Assembly: GCF_947507565.1 (NCBI RefSeq)
Contig: NC_089178.1
Location: 3,534,001 to 3,598,000 of the forward strand
DNA: 64,000 nt
Source of the DNA: Oscarella lobularis
Lineage: Eukaryota > Porifera > Homoscleromorpha > Homosclerophorida > Oscarellidae
Direction of reading: 5' to 3'
Part shown: one piece after another, positions 12,436 through 24,515 of the stretch
How positions within the stretch are numbered: the stretch's first letter is position 1
Layout of the letters: each line of letters opens with the position of its first letter
Translations under genes and position numbers: made by a program
Notes under the pieces: model-generated
Databases searched by the model: none
What the model saw: only the letters and a program-made list of their open reading frames with translations
Told to the model about the DNA's origin: nothing

Positions 12436-12479
12436 AATGGGCTGAGAGGGCGGGTCTATGTACAATGGCCCGTATAATA

Positions 12480-12487
12480 TGACGTCA
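12480..12487. promoter_or_regulatory. CRE-like TGACGTCA upstream of RTK-E
   Basis: Duplicated together with RTK-E; same position relative to the ATG (about 45 bp upstream) as in RTK-C. Confidence 0.4.
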
Positions 12488-12544
12488 AGTTCCTGCGCAA
12501 CATGGTCAAAAGATGAGCAATCGCCAACCGCAATCAGGAAATGA

Positions 12545-14696
12545 TTACACAGAAAGGTATCCGTCTGGAATGTTTGTTCCCAGATAGTCAGCAAGCGTTT
12601 CGGCGATCTTTTCAAATGATGGTCTCTCTCCTGCTTCTGTCAGCCAACACTGATGCATGACTTCGTATCTATATACATGTATGGCTCAGAAATATTAGCT
12701 AAGTAATAACAAGACGTTTCCACCTACATTTCCTCTGGACAATTACTGGGTCTGTCCAACCGATCTCCTCTTTCGAGAAATGAAGCGATGTCCTGAACAG
12801 CTACTCCAGGATACGGCATCTTTCCCAGGCTCATGATTTCCCACAGTGTCACTCCATACGACCACTTATATCGCAAAGAAACTAAAACGATTAGTAGAGA
12901 GAATCAAGGAAGACTAACCGTATCGGTTTTGATGGTGAAGAGGCCATCAGTAAGACTCTCCAAAGCACACCAACGAATGGGAATACGTGCTCCCTTTGGA
13001 TTCATTCGATAATAGTCCTTGTCCTCTTGCAGCGCCCTGGCCAGACCAAAATCAGCAACTCTAATTTTGAAATCCCAGTCTACCCTATTGATGAAAAGTG
13101 TTGAGAAATAGTAGGCCTTTAGAAAGGCATACTTACATGCAATTTCGCGCAGCCAAGTCTCGGTGCACGATACTTCTCGCTGACAAATATTCCATTCCCT
13201 TTGCAACTTGGTAACCAAACTGCACGAGTTCTACAGTTGTCGGAAGAGAATTCTACACAGGAATTGACTCAACGAACATTTATCTGACCAATGTACTACC
13301 TCCGGAGTTGATTCGTTACTAGAAGTTGTAGTACCACCCGAATGTGATGTCGTTTTGATTCTCTTTCCCCTCAGATGCGTTCGGAGGTCACCCAGCATCA
13401 TGTAGGGAAGAACGACCAATGGCGAGGTGTATCGCACGTTGTCGCTATTTGGCGACCAGCAGATGCCAAGTAAGTTCATTACATTGGGATGATTTAAGTC
13501 GGTCATTCGTAGAGCTTCCATCACAAAGCTCTGCGTCTCTTTCGTCGAATCACTACCCGGGTCTAAAAAAAACAAAAATTTGTGATTCGGACGTTTCAGT
13601 TGGGTTAGAAAATACCGATTTTGACAGATTTGGCAGCAACGGTTTGTGAAGAATCCAAAAGACACTTGTACACTTTACCAAAACTGCCTAAAGCGGTACA
13701 ACAAATGTCTTTCGAGAATGTGAATAAATAAATTTCTACTGCTGCACCTTCGCCAATGATATCTTGAATTTGCAAACGATCGGGATCTATAGCAACTTTT
13801 CGAATTTTCTTCTCTGTATCTGAATCCCAAAGAGACGGGCGAAGAGGTACGAGAGGAAAGCCTTGATATGCATTAGGATGACTACTACTTCCAGTCTGAG
13901 TATCATAAGTTTCGTTTCGAGATTTTCTTCGTCTTCTGTACGTGCAAATGATTAGAATAACGACAAGAATAATGATGATGACCAGTGCACCGGATGCTCC
14001 TGATGCCACTATGACAATAGGAAAAGGAGAGTCCGTCTTTTCAGAGCAATTGTCGAGTGAGCAGTTATTTGGAAGAAAACTAGGCTGAGATTGAATTGTC
14101 GCAGCTTGTGTCGCAGCTTGTGACGACGGCATTGGCGTCGTTGAAAGGTCTGCAAGCCCAATATTGACACAAGTTCCGTTTGATTCTTTCACAGTTGGAA
14201 ACTGACCACAGTTGCCTTGAAAATCGCCCAGGACGCTCGGTTGAAGTTGTAGAGCGTCGATAACGAGTCGTCCATATGCTCCATCAACCGCATTTTTAAT
14301 ACAACTTGGACTGCCGGTTAGAGTCGCAAAACAATCTTCGCGACATATGGAAAAGCGCTCTACTGAGTGATTTGACACGACCGTACAATTCGGGAAGTAA
14401 ATGTAGCAGAAAGCGGCAGCAAGAGCTTCTTTGCACTCCAAAGAAACACCGTGGATAAGGCCGCCTGCTTCCGCTGCCGTATCGTAGATATTTCTCAAAT
14501 GTGTGGTAAGGTTTTTCTGGGAATATCTCGGATCGCGATCAACAAACACCGACCTTCCAGCTCTGGACGAGTTGCAGATGCTTTCTCCGCTGTACATCTC
14601 ACAGGTCGACTTTGAGGAATCGACGACTACCGATAGCTTCGGCTGTGCTAAAACCGATTGCAACGCCAGCAGAAACAATGCACCAACGGGTGTCAT
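12545..14696 (-). CDS. RTK-F: single-Fz receptor tyrosine kinase, MET-like, intact
   Basis: Exons: 14696-13748 (signal peptide [16 protein letters not shown], one Fz [13 protein letters not shown], linker, TM), 13687-13616, 13562-13300, 13252-13137, 13084-12919, 12864-12728 and 12668-12545. All kinase landmarks ([36 protein letters not shown]) and splice sites are present. The tail ends PDGYLSV as in RTK-D. The kinase half is almost identical to RTK-D at a fixed 3,860 bp offset; the ectodomain differs more, with changed residues and a different linker. This pattern fits duplication followed by divergence or conversion. Expected to be catalytically active. RTK-G's stop lies about 100 bp upstream. 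Confidence 0.87.
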
Positions 14697-14746
14697 TTGA
14701 GAGGAGGGCGGGTCTAGGTTGGTACAGATCGCAAACCCGTATAATA

Positions 14747-14754
14747 TGACGTCA
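14747..14754. promoter_or_regulatory. CRE-like TGACGTCA upstream of RTK-F
   Basis: Exact octamer about 51 bp upstream of the RTK-F ATG, in the block shared with RTK-C, D and E. Confidence 0.4.
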
Positions 14755-14801
14755 GGTCATGCGTCAAACATACGAAGAAAATTATTTCCATTCGGCGTGT
14801 C

Positions 14802-17800
14802 TTAAAGTTCCTGCAACGTGGTCAAAAGATGAGCAAACGTGGGGCGATCGTTGGGATCGGATCGCCAACACGTCTTCATGATATCGTAGAGTGATTCTAA
14901 GCGTAGCTCATCTGGCTCCGTCAACGTATCGCCGTTAACAACGGCTTTGACGACTTGTTCGTTCGTCTTACCGTAATAGGGCTGCTTACCTAGAGTGCAC
15001 ACTTCCCACATCAGAACGCCGAACGACCAGACGTCCGATTTCAAAGTGAATCGACCGTACATGACACTTTCCGGCGGCATCCAGCGAACGGGAAGAAGAG
15101 CTTTACCCCCAATGCTATATGAATATTCGAGTTTTGATTAATAAATAATTAGAAATAGGATTTACCGGTAGTAATCCGACGAATAGATGTCTCTGGACAT
15201 TCCAAAATCGGCGACTTTAGCGACGAGATTGTCGCCAATGAGACAATTTCGCGTCGCGATGTCGCGATGAACGAATCGTTTCTCTTCGAGATAGGCGCAC
15301 GCCTGGCACAGCTGAACGATGACGAAGAGAAGATCGTGACCGCCGAGCTCGTGTTTCTCGTCGCTTTCCGGCCTTAGAACTGTGGCGTCTCCGAGAAGGG
15401 ATTTTCTCAGAAATTCGCCCAAGTCACCGTGACACATGAACTCGAAGATCAAGCATTCGGTGGGCGATGTCTTTCGCGTGCATTGCGCCAGCAATCGGAT
15501 AATATTCGGATGCTCCAGTTGAGACATGATGCAGAGTTCCTTCGTGAATTCCTCTCTGCTCTTTTCGTCGGCGTCGTCTTTTAGGATCTTCACGGCAACT
15601 AGCGTTTTATTGGCAATCTCACCTAGGAACACCTGGAGAGAAAAAAAACGTAAGGGTGGCCACGACTTCTCTAATACTTACCATTCCAAATTCTCCCTGT
15701 CCCAAGTCTCTAATGTATCTGATATCATCTGAACTGATTTCTTGTACTGTCTTCGCTCCGCTTGCCATTAGAGACGTGACGTCGAATACGCCTGATTCGT
15801 TATTGCGTAATGCCTGCTTCATTGTCATGACGCCGCCGTCTTTGTTCGTCATTGGTTCATAATTGGCATTAAGTACTTCGACGTTTCCGTCACGCACGCT
15901 CAGTTTCGGTCCGCTGTAGTCGTTCAGAGTTCTATCATTGACGGAATATGAATACGAGGGGAATAGAGCGAGGGTTTTCGAGCGCTGGCGTCGTCGTCGA
16001 GTCGCAACGCAGAACACAGTTACAATAATGATAAAAATGAGTAATGATCCGACCCCCGCCGCTGTAGCTGCAATAATAGTCGTTGAAATCGACGAAGGCG
16101 GTTTTGAAGTGACAGGGGTTCGCGTTGTGAAGACCGGCGGCGCAGATGTCGGCGTTTCTAAGGAAGAGAATAATCAGATATTCTTTTTATTTATGAGACC
16201 GAACCAGGTGTGTATCCAAACGATATTCCCGGGTCCATGCAATGAGGATTTTGAGATTTATCTTCTAGGTCGCTGCACACGGGAAAACCAACTCTTGCAA
16301 AACGCGGAGCCCCGCTTAGGTCCTGAGCTCTCAGAGCCTCCAGTCCCGTTCCATAAAGACGCCCACAGTTTCCTTTAGACGCTTGATAACACGATTCTCT
16401 GCACATATCTTCCGGCGTCAAGTTACTGACGCCGGGCTCGTTGGACTTGCACGAGGGAAAAGCGAAATAGCACAAAATTTCAAGAAAATCGTTCAAGCAG
16501 GAAATATTAATATTGAGGATAGCTGTAATTGGAACGAAGATATCTCTTAACCGGCTCAGTTCAGCGTTGACGGTCTCAGGAGAAACACTCACGTCAACAA
16601 GCACCGTCTTTCCCTGACGAACTCTACAAACATCACCTGCCGTGTACATCTCACACTGAAGGGGAAAGACTAGAGAAGCAGTGCGGAGGAGGATACATTT
16701 AGAATAAAAAATAAGAGCGTACCTCTGTTAGTGCAATTGCAAAAGCCCCACTGCAAATGAGTTTCATAGTCGCCTGGTTCAGTGGCGCACCATGACGAAT
16801 TGCCCGTGCCAATGCACTCGTTGTATTCCGCGCCCTTGTACGTGAACGGAAAATGGCACGGTGTGCCAACGGCGGCCGTTCCACCGCACGTGCCATTTCC
16901 GGGGCCTGGAACGGTTGGTGCAGTGAATGTAGGACCTACAGATCAAGAAATGGACCAATGGGGGCATGTATACGTGCAGAGGACGCTCGCTATACTTGGG
17001 GATTGGGAGAGAAGGGGAATTTCTGTGCACGCGGTATTTTTCTTCGATGGTAAGCCAGTGCAATCGAGGTCAGATTTCGCGAGTTGAATTTGCTCGTTAC
17101 CGACGCCGATTGAGGCCAAAAAGGCGCCTTTGAGTCGCTGAATATCGTTCGAACAGGACTGACTCGACGAAAAGACGCGCTTGCAATCTTCGTCGCAGAG
17201 ACGAGCCCACGACGAGGGGAGAAGACACGTCGGAAAAGCGTAGTTGCAAGCGATATTTAGTTGGACGTCGAGGCACTGACGATCGGAATTTTGAGCTGTT
17301 TGCATGACTTGCGCGACGAAATTATCGACGTCCGCTTGGCTTTGTTTCTTCGGCAGAAAAACGCTTTTATTTGAAGAAATGTAAGGGGAGCAGATTTCGG
17401 CTGATCGATGAACGTAGATCTCGCAGCGACCAAGAGTCGGCGGAGTCGTAGTTGGAGTCGCCGCGGGAATCGACGACGTCGTACTTGAAGAATTTGGAGT
17501 CATAGTTGTTGGGACCAAAGTCGAAGAATTCGACGTAGTAGCTGAAGAATTTGAAGTCGTAGTTGTTGGGATCAAAGTCGAAGAATTCGACGTAGTAGCT
17601 GAAGAATTTGGAGTCGTAGTTGTTGGGATCAAAGTCGAAGAATTCAAAGTCGTAGTTGTTGGAATCAAAGTCGAAAAATTCGACGTAGTAGTAGCTGAAG
17701 AATTCGTCGTTGAGCTCGGAGTTGAATCCGTAGTTGGGGCGCCCGTTCTGTTTGTCGTTGACAAAGTTGCATTGGAACGAAGGCCCGTGCTGGGCGTCGG

Positions 17801-17924
17801 CGATTGGCTACGATCTATACAGAGAAGTATTAAACAAGGGCCGTCTTTCTCACGTGTTCCCTGCAGGCTAGAGACTCGTCTATAAACACTTACAACACGG
17901 GAGAAACGCAGCCAGGACGAGCAT
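14802..17924 (-). CDS. RTK-G: Fz-FN2-Fz receptor tyrosine kinase, TRK/ROR/MuSK-like kinase
   Basis: Exons: 17924-17894 (MLVLAAFLPC, start of signal peptide), 17814-16996 (Ser/Thr-rich repeats and Fz CRD 1), 16935-16723 (FN2: CHFPFTYKGAEYNECIG), 16669-16205 (Fz CRD 2: CEMYTAGDVC), 16157-15682 (TM, basic tail, juxtamembrane), 15632-15166 and 15114-14802. Kinase: [60 protein letters not shown]. The RDIYSxDYYR and WMPPES phrases are typical of TRK/ROR/MuSK/DDR relatives. A juxtamembrane NANYEPM supplies a YxxM-type (p85 SH2) motif, a function inferred from consensus. ROR receptors in bilaterians combine Ig, Fz and kringle; FN2 in place of kringle and a doubled Fz make this plan unusual. No lesions seen. 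Confidence 0.87.
17505..17700 (-). repeat. Imperfect 57-bp tandem repeat coding a Ser/Thr-rich linker in RTK-G
   Basis: About 3.5 copies; units start near 17505, 17562 and 17619, followed by a shorter 36-bp unit at 17655. They encode alternating NSSTLIPTTTT and NSSATTS stretches, many of them potential N- and O-glycosylation sites. Repeat number is likely variable. Confidence 0.8.
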
Positions 17925-18042
17925 GCATTTTCCAGCGATACAAACCATTCAAAAACAACGAAGACGAGAGTTCACGTTCGCGTTCACAAAGAGAGCACGT
18001 GATGACTATGCGAGGGAGAAACGAGAGAAGAGTCAATCATCG

Positions 18043-20026
18043 TCAATGGCTCGCGACATTCGCCATAGCGGGAAGAATTTCGCTGTAGATATCGATTCCG
18101 CGAAGAAAGACGTCTTCACTCAAGTATTCGTCGTGTTCGTGTAGGAGGATGGGCGTGTTGTTCATGGGCGAAAAGCCGTAGGCTTGGTAGCCGGCCTATT
18201 AGGGGGGAAAATCCTATGCGAAAACGCATCGATTCGAAATCTTACCGCACGCAAAAAACGACTGTCCGTACCGGCGGGAAAGATTCTCGGCTCCACGTGA
18301 ATTTTCCTAGGGAAAGAGTCGCGTGTTTTCAATCTTTAGGAAAAGGACTTACGCCTTGTCGCATGCTCCTTTGAATGCTCTCCACCAGGGGCTCGTATCA
18401 TCAATAGACGTAATCGTCTGATCGCTGTGTTTCTGTTGATTAAATCGTATTGAGTTTTTTTTGGTAGAGATGACGTCACCTCTGTGAATTCATAGGAGCA
18501 GCCTTCGCCGCCCGCTGCCACCCAATCAGAAATCGTTTGCTCAAATTCCTGTCACACGGACTTTTATAGAAATTTTACGATTAAATTAAGGGAAAACCTT
18601 TTGGGGTATTGTTGGAGGAACGCGAATATCAAAGACGGCGGTCAATTCAGCCGGAACAACGTTCGCCAGAACTCCACCCTTCAAAGATTATGAGTGTTAT
18701 TTTGGGGGATTTAGATATGGTTACTCTACTTCAACGATCGTCAAATTCACTGTGGCGATTTCGCCTATATGCAACTGAGGATTACTTTTAAGTCTAGAGA
18801 GAAGAGAATTAGTGTAGCTAAATCGCGTAAATTCTGTCTCTACTTCTCCTCTTGAGCACGTCTAAATTCGAAAGCTTTTCCCATAATTTTGCTCTATATA
18901 TTTAGTGTTCGGATCAATACAGAGTAAAATTAATTGCGCATACTAGTTTCTCGCCAGCGGTGTTCTCTATGAGAAGAGAACCGTGGCCTGTGTTTCCTTT
19001 ACAGCTAACTCTGAGCCCTAAGACAACCAAAGACTCACTAGAAAGAGAGAGAGAGTAAAAGGATAGGAAGAATTACGCCAAGGAGCACGTTCCGCATTGA
19101 ATAGGATAAAAGTATCAGTTGGACTGGCTAAACCTGTTAATTAAGGTAAAATTATTTATTTGGAATTATTGATTGATTATGTGCCTTCGTCCAAAACGAA
19201 ACCGATATTAAACTGCTTCAATTCTCCGCTATTGATTAGAGCCAACATGCCCTTGTCAGAGCCAACCTCTTCATCTAAATACAAACAATTCAATAGATTA
19301 TTAAGATTAATTAATTATCGAGTACCTGGAGTGAAAGACATGTGTATCGTTCTAAGACAGTGATGCCCATTCGATTTGAGATGACGAATCGCTTCCAGGT
19401 ATCTAGAAGAGATTTAGATTATAATTGAAAGAGAGAGTGAAATTGGCTCACTGTATTCCAACACATTTCATATCCTGCCACCCAAAAAATATAAGAGATA
19501 TTGACTTAATTAATGTCTTACCTGTGATCCACGCGCGTAAATTTTTCCATCTTCTGTCTTGTGAGCGTCGAACGGTGGATGGGTCCAATATTCCTTTCAA
19601 TTAACGAATTCTATTAATTTATTAAATTCAAGAGGGTCTGCTTTACTGTACTTCGAACACGGGCACGACGTCCATGTGAGAATTCAAAAGAATCGAAGGC
19701 AATGAAGGATCTTTGCCAGGCCACGTCAAAATTGCGATTGGATTGCGTTCGACGAGCTAGTATCGTCGCAATAACTACTCGGTTGGTCGATTTGAAGGGG
19801 CTGCGTACGTCAAAACGCTTGAATTCCAAGCCAATTTCTTCGGCTTGTCGAATGAGGAATTTGATTGCTGGTTCTGCGTTGAGGAAGACGTTGCGGCGAG
19901 AGCGGGCACATTGCTACGTTTTTTCGTACCGTAATCGGGGTCGGGGTGAACGGTCTTGCATCGGAGATACTCTCGAAAGTTCGAAACGGCTTCCTCTTCG
20001 CTTTTTGTCTTCTTTGGAGTCGACAT
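18043..20026 (-). CDS. ACY1: Aminoacylase-1 (M20 metallopeptidase family)
   Basis: Cytosolic zinc enzyme that hydrolyses N-acetyl amino acids. The start at 20026 gives [20 protein letters not shown] and then [14 protein letters not shown], matching the family N-terminus. After a 5' intron the frame continues [22 protein letters not shown]. An exon near 19620-19745 reads [20 protein letters not shown], whose His and Asp belong to the first zinc-site motif of ACY1/M20. The last exon (about 18,196-18,043) gives [19 protein letters not shown] and ends ANVASH, as in aminoacylase-1 C-termini with the HEHDE metal/dimer segment. The gene is split by many small introns between these points; I did not resolve every junction in 18.2-19.6 kb. 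A GTG/TTG-type extension above 20026 was not used. Confidence 0.88.
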
Positions 20027-20179
20027 GATGTGTCTACGGGACGCCACGGGGGTTGGCGGGTAACGAAACTGCTGCGCGGCGTTCGTTTACCTTATAGTTC
20101 GTCGTAGAATCTAGTTCGAAGACGTTTTTTCCGCCATCTTGGCTTGTGGCGCTATTCTTGCGGCTTGCAACGTCACGAA

Positions 20180-20940
20180 AATTGCGTCATGCGCGTGCGC
20201 TGTGTGTTGCGGTTAAACCACGTGATCGAGAATGAACCAATGATGGCGTTTGCTGACTCGGCGGGACGTTCAAATGCTTCGCGTCGCACCGATTTCTTTT
20301 AGTTGCGGCTGAGGGTGGATGCGGCGTGGATCTCTGCGTCTCGTTCTTGATCGGACCGACACGGGGGAAGACAAAAGGCAAGTCTCGGGTAGTTGTTTCA
20401 GCGCGGCCCACGGATTAATCCCGTGCCGGAGCCCGTAGGCAGGGCGATGGGGGGCTTCGGCCTCGGTACGCGCACTGGGCGGAATGGTCGCCAATGTCTT
20501 ATTGCTGCCGAACAAGTACGGCCCGCGCTAGGCTCGAGCGGGCACGACTTGGAGGGGGTGTCGCAAGCGGTCTGGTTGCCGGCACTTATCTCACCATTGG
20601 CGCGATTAGACGGAGGATGACCTGGCCCAGGAAACCTCGACTTGGGCATTGCACTGCCTTCCCTGTCGACTCTACAAGGTCGGCCGTTCTCCACTTCCGC
20701 AAGGCCCGGTTCTTCCCAGGAAGACATACCGAAGGCTTTGGTACCAACGAGCCGGGGGACTCGGTATTAGGGGCCGTTTCTCGTCCAGGCGGTACTGATC
20801 GGAGTGGCCGAGGACCCGCAACTCGCCCGAAACTTTTTGGAAGGGGGTCATCGCTTTGCGAAGACTTCCCTGGGCTACGAAAGCGTCCAAACCTCCCCGT
20901 GGTGTAGCCTGGGTAACGCGAATATGGACGCACGCAAAAA
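20180..20940. other. GC-rich island of unknown identity
   Basis: Clearly richer in G+C than both flanks, with overlapping open frames on both strands (for example + 20494-20907 and - 20951-20586) that give low-complexity Pro/Arg/Gly proteins unlike any family I know. It lies between the ACY1 5' end and the CCDC62 region. At the right edge an exon-like ATGGACGCACGCAAAAAG is followed by GTACGT (20,922-20,945), then a polypyrimidine AG, T-rich sequence and AATAAA near 21,082. It might be a structured RNA gene, a degraded mobile element, foreign or misassembled sequence, or a CpG-type promoter. I see no rRNA or RNase P signature. Confidence 0.4.
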
Positions 20941-21175
20941 GGTACGTACAACGACGATTTGACAGTAACTGATCGTATTTTTCTTTTTAGGCGGACACTG
21001 AACTTTTTTTAGCGCGATGGCGGCAGGGATTTTTTTGTTTTTTTTATTGTACTGCATGCTTTTACTGTATTTTTTGTGAGAATAAAATGTCGAAAAAGAA
21101 AGAAAGATCTTTCGCTGTAGCGCACTCGCGTGATCGAGACCCGGACTTACAACGAAATGGACTCACCGAGATCTG

Positions 21176-23589
21176 GTGCGCTTGCGAGAGGCTCGTCGAA
21201 CGCGTTCGTACATCGACGATGTAATTTTAGCGTCTAAAAGTCAGCGGAGCCGCAAAAAGTTGGCTTGGTCGACGGCAACGGGCGACACTTCGCCGGAGAG
21301 AAGGTCTGGAATGCTTCACAGCACTCCAAACAAAGTTAGTCGACATGGAAACATCGTGTTAGGAACGAGCCTAGCGATCGGTGTCTAGTCGAAAGGATCA
21401 TTAGTCGAAGTCGCCGCGAGCACAGGCACTCGCAAACACAATTCGATGCCCAAACGATTTGAAAGTAGTCTCTCGTCGATTGGCGTAAGAATTCGACGAC
21501 GTATGTGCGATATTCTTCGAGTGACGCCCCCGTAGGATGACACTGTTGTTCCTGATGACGATCTAGTGGAAGGGGAAGGGGAAGAGGGAGAAGAGGAGGG
21601 ACGATTTGGTCTTTCACGTCAGCTTCAAAGCCTTGCTGTTGCATTGCATGCCAGTCGGAAGGGGAGCGAGGAGATGGGCTTGATTTATAAGCAGCAAAAT
21701 GAGATGCAATTGCTGATGACCGAGCTCAAGGACAGAGACAGGTAGAAACGATGCAATGTACATCGCTTTAATTTATGGGGAACTAGGGAGTTAAACGATA
21801 TGGTTTCGGCTCATAAGAAGCAACTGGGTGCTTGGGAGATTGACAGGCAAAAGGTATATTTTATTGCTTTCAGCCTTCTCTTTCTTTTTCTATGTTGTTG
21901 TGCAGATCTTATTGCTAGAGGAGAGATTTGCTAAGATGAAAAGTTTTGTTTCAGATGTTCTTTGCGTATTTCGAAAGTGCAGGGATTTTTTTAGAGGAAT
22001 TATATGCCAAAGATAGTCTTATTTCATTTCTGGACAATCAGTACGTAATAAGAGAAAACTAGGTAGACTAGCTGGATGCAACTGCTGTCTTATTCCACAG
22101 AGTGAAGCAATACGAAAACTTGAATCAAACGAGAAGCGACGAACTGGAAACGACGCAAGGGGAGTTGAAGGAGGCTCAGGTGAAAGCGGGACAGTCTGTC
22201 AGAGAGTTTCAAAAGTTGAAGGTGCCCTACGTTTATTTGAATGGTAGACCATGAAAAACGAATTTTTAATTCCAGGCTCAACAACACAGTCTGCAGAAGA
22301 GTCTCAAAATTTTAAAAGAGAGAGAGGAGAATATATCAGGAGCACTTGCAGCCAAGGTGCAATTTTGTTGCCAAACAATAATAATTATTGATTTGTGTTG
22401 TGTAGACTGTTGAATTGAAGGAAACCGTTCAGCAATTAAACAGCGCTGAGAAAAGATGTCAAGAATTAGGACTACAGCTCCAGGTTGACGTGATACTACT
22501 CTTAATTAATTAAAGCCAATATTTTTTTAAAAGGCCAAGGAAAATGCTGAGGCCATTCTCAAGGAAGAGCTGATGATACAGAAAGAGATGACAGCTGAAT
22601 TGAAGGAAGAACACAAAGACGTTATGGGTAAGCTGGGATGTAGAGGTAACAATGATTCCGGATTAATTTAAATTTCAGGGCAAAATGAAGAATATCAGGC
22701 TGAGATAGATCAGTTGAAGAGACAATTGAGCACTGTACTGTACCTCAAAATATTTAATAAATTCAGTGACTGAATGTCGGTTTTTCAGATGCGTGAAAAG
22801 TCCACTCTTCTGGAAAAAGAACTTCAACTCTCAGGTAAACGATTCTAACCAAATTATGTTGTAAAAATGACGTCGTTTCAGTGGAACGTGAAAAACGAAA
22901 GGACCAGTTGCTTACCTTTCAGAAAGCAAAGCAGCAAAGATGCGATTCGGAATTGTCCACTTCAAGACAGGTGACCATAATTCTTCTGACTGAAAAAAGA
23001 GCAGATTCCCTATGACTATCCATTGGGGCAGCTCTACGAAAGGCAACTTCGAGAAATAGAGATGCTTCGATTGAACTTGCACAGCGCCCAAGAGGAGATG
23101 GTGAAGCAAGAACAAGAGCTAAGCATGCACAGGTATTATAGCGAAAGATTGATTAGAAGCCACGAGGATTTAGGATTGTAACTAACTACGCTAGACATTC
23201 TCCTTCGAAAATAAAGGAAAGTAGTCCGGGAAGTAGCGCGGATTTGATGCAACAAAAGTCGCCAAGACGCGGCGAAATCGGTCAAATGGCGTCTGACATC
23301 AAAATACAATTGTCGAATATTTTGAATTCGGATGGAGAAAATCAGGGGGATTCGGACAGCGATGAGGCAGCATCCGTTGCCAGTTTTTCAGGAGTAGGGA
23401 GGAGGGAGGAGGGATTATATAGTTTCTATATACACGTGGTCTCTATTCTAGTTTTCTACTACTGAAACTCCGGCGCTCAATACGTCGGGACGCCTGGAGA
23501 AGCTTCTCACTGAATCCCAACAGCTAGCGAGAGAAATTTCAAGTGCAAAAACGCTGAAATTGAAATCGGTTTCAGCGCAAGATGACTGA
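21176..23589 (+). CDS. CCDC62: CCDC62-like coiled-coil protein
   Basis: A many-exon coiled-coil gene with short introns. The exon at about 21,535-21,741 contains QNEMQLLMTELKDRDRELND and continues VSAHKKQLGAWEIDRQK, closely matching vertebrate CCDC62 (ELQLLIGELKDRDKELNDMV). Later exons read VEREKRKDQLLTFQKAKQQR and a C-terminal SGRLEKLLTESQQLAREI, both aligning to CCDC62 segments; the stop is TGA at 23587-23589. CCDC62 in vertebrates is linked to nuclear receptor co-activation and sperm function. The 5' end is not settled: the open frame around 21,150-21,333 (YIDDVILASKSQRSRKK) lacks a good ATG, so the real start may be in an upstream exon (perhaps 20,922) or at the ATG at 21,311. Confidence 0.8.
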
Positions 23590-23654
23590 TTGACTATTAA
23601 GATTTCAACAAATCTTTTATTGAGAATCATACCACACGTGTGACGTCATCGCCT

Positions 23655-24301
23655 TTAGTCCGTGCGCTTGCGACGCGATCTCTTCTTCTGAACGGAAGCG
23701 ACGGGTTTCTGGCTTCGATAGATAGCGCAAACGCGACGAACGGCAGTCTAATAGAGAAGAAAAGACATATAGAATAGAAGATCATATGAAATTCCCCCCT
23801 CCTTACGTCAGCCAAGTCAGGTCTATAATGATGAGTGATGCACGTTTTCTTGATCGCTTTGACTGCTCGTCTTGGACCGCGCACTAGCTGGAATGTCGCT
23901 CGACCGGAAGCCGGTTTGTTTTTCGCTACAAAATTCAAAGTTGAGTTTCGATAGGGGGCCCCCTCTTTCCAATACAGTCATACCTTTGCGCGTTTTTAGC
24001 GTCATTACGGCGCCTTTGTTGTCTTTCGCTGCTTCGATTCCGATCGCGCGCTTGTTTACTAAGCCGTTGTACTTGTAGCTGTTGATTCCCATTAGATTTT
24101 GGGGTTCCTGAGATGGAAGTAAGTCGTAAGGTCTCGCTAATGGCCTTTTCGGCTGCTCCGATGCGCTTTCGTCTGCGCTATAGAGCCGCGAAAGGACGGT
24201 TTCCCCAAACGGGGTCTCACCGTTGAAAAAGTCTTCTGCTTTTGTCGAATCAAAAACGACGAGCTGTTTCGAATAGCGAGCCACTGTAGATCGGCCGACA
24301 T
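23655..24301 (-). CDS. RPL28: 60S ribosomal protein L28 (eL28)
   Basis: Four exons: 24301-24221, 24107-23984, 23925-23807 and 23747-23655. Translation begins MSADLQWLAIRNSSSFLIRQ, continues through SYKYNGLVNKRAIGIE and HHYRPDLAD, and ends KKRSRRKRTD. This matches eL28 along its whole length and is the normal size. Structural protein of the large ribosomal subunit. The leader just before the ATG has pyrimidine runs (CTTCTTCCCTTC) that could be a TOP-like element, and a TGACGTCA lies about 50 bp upstream (24351-24358). The open frame continuing above exon 1 is a shadow caused by reading through the first intron. Confidence 0.95.
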
Positions 24302-24515
24302 ATTTCGCTTTTGAAGGGAAGAAGTTCGCGAAGAAACGAAGCACGTGGAATGACGTCAAGCGCATGCGCCGAAGCCATAGGGTCCCTACTGTACTGTGCC
24401 ACCTCCCACGGGCCCTCCCACGTTCTGAAGAAACAATGAGAAATGAAGCCTAATTAAATATCGTTGCACAGAAGAAAGAAGTTAATTTCCTGTTCTGTAT
24501 GGGCTTTGTAGCGAA

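Larger units (their letters stand above)
7266..15003. repeat. ~3.86-kb direct tandem duplication within the RTK array
   Basis: Left unit about 7,266-11,123 and right unit about 11,124-15,003. Corresponding features are offset by 3,860-3,880 bp (for example RTK-C ATG 8575 and RTK-E 12435; RTK-D exons 9224, 9392, 9702 and RTK-F 13084, 13252, 13562). The junction at ~11,123 joins sequence homologous to 15,003 (RTK-G C-lobe) with sequence homologous to ~7,266 (RTK-C kinase exon), with little or no microhomology. The event duplicated RTK-D/F and created chimeric RTK-E. Confidence 0.85.

Noticed and set aside
20494-20907. 137-codon plus-strand ORF and overlapping minus ORFs in the GC-rich island
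   Set aside because: Several overlapping frames are open because of base composition; none has recognisable domains or a clear gene structure.
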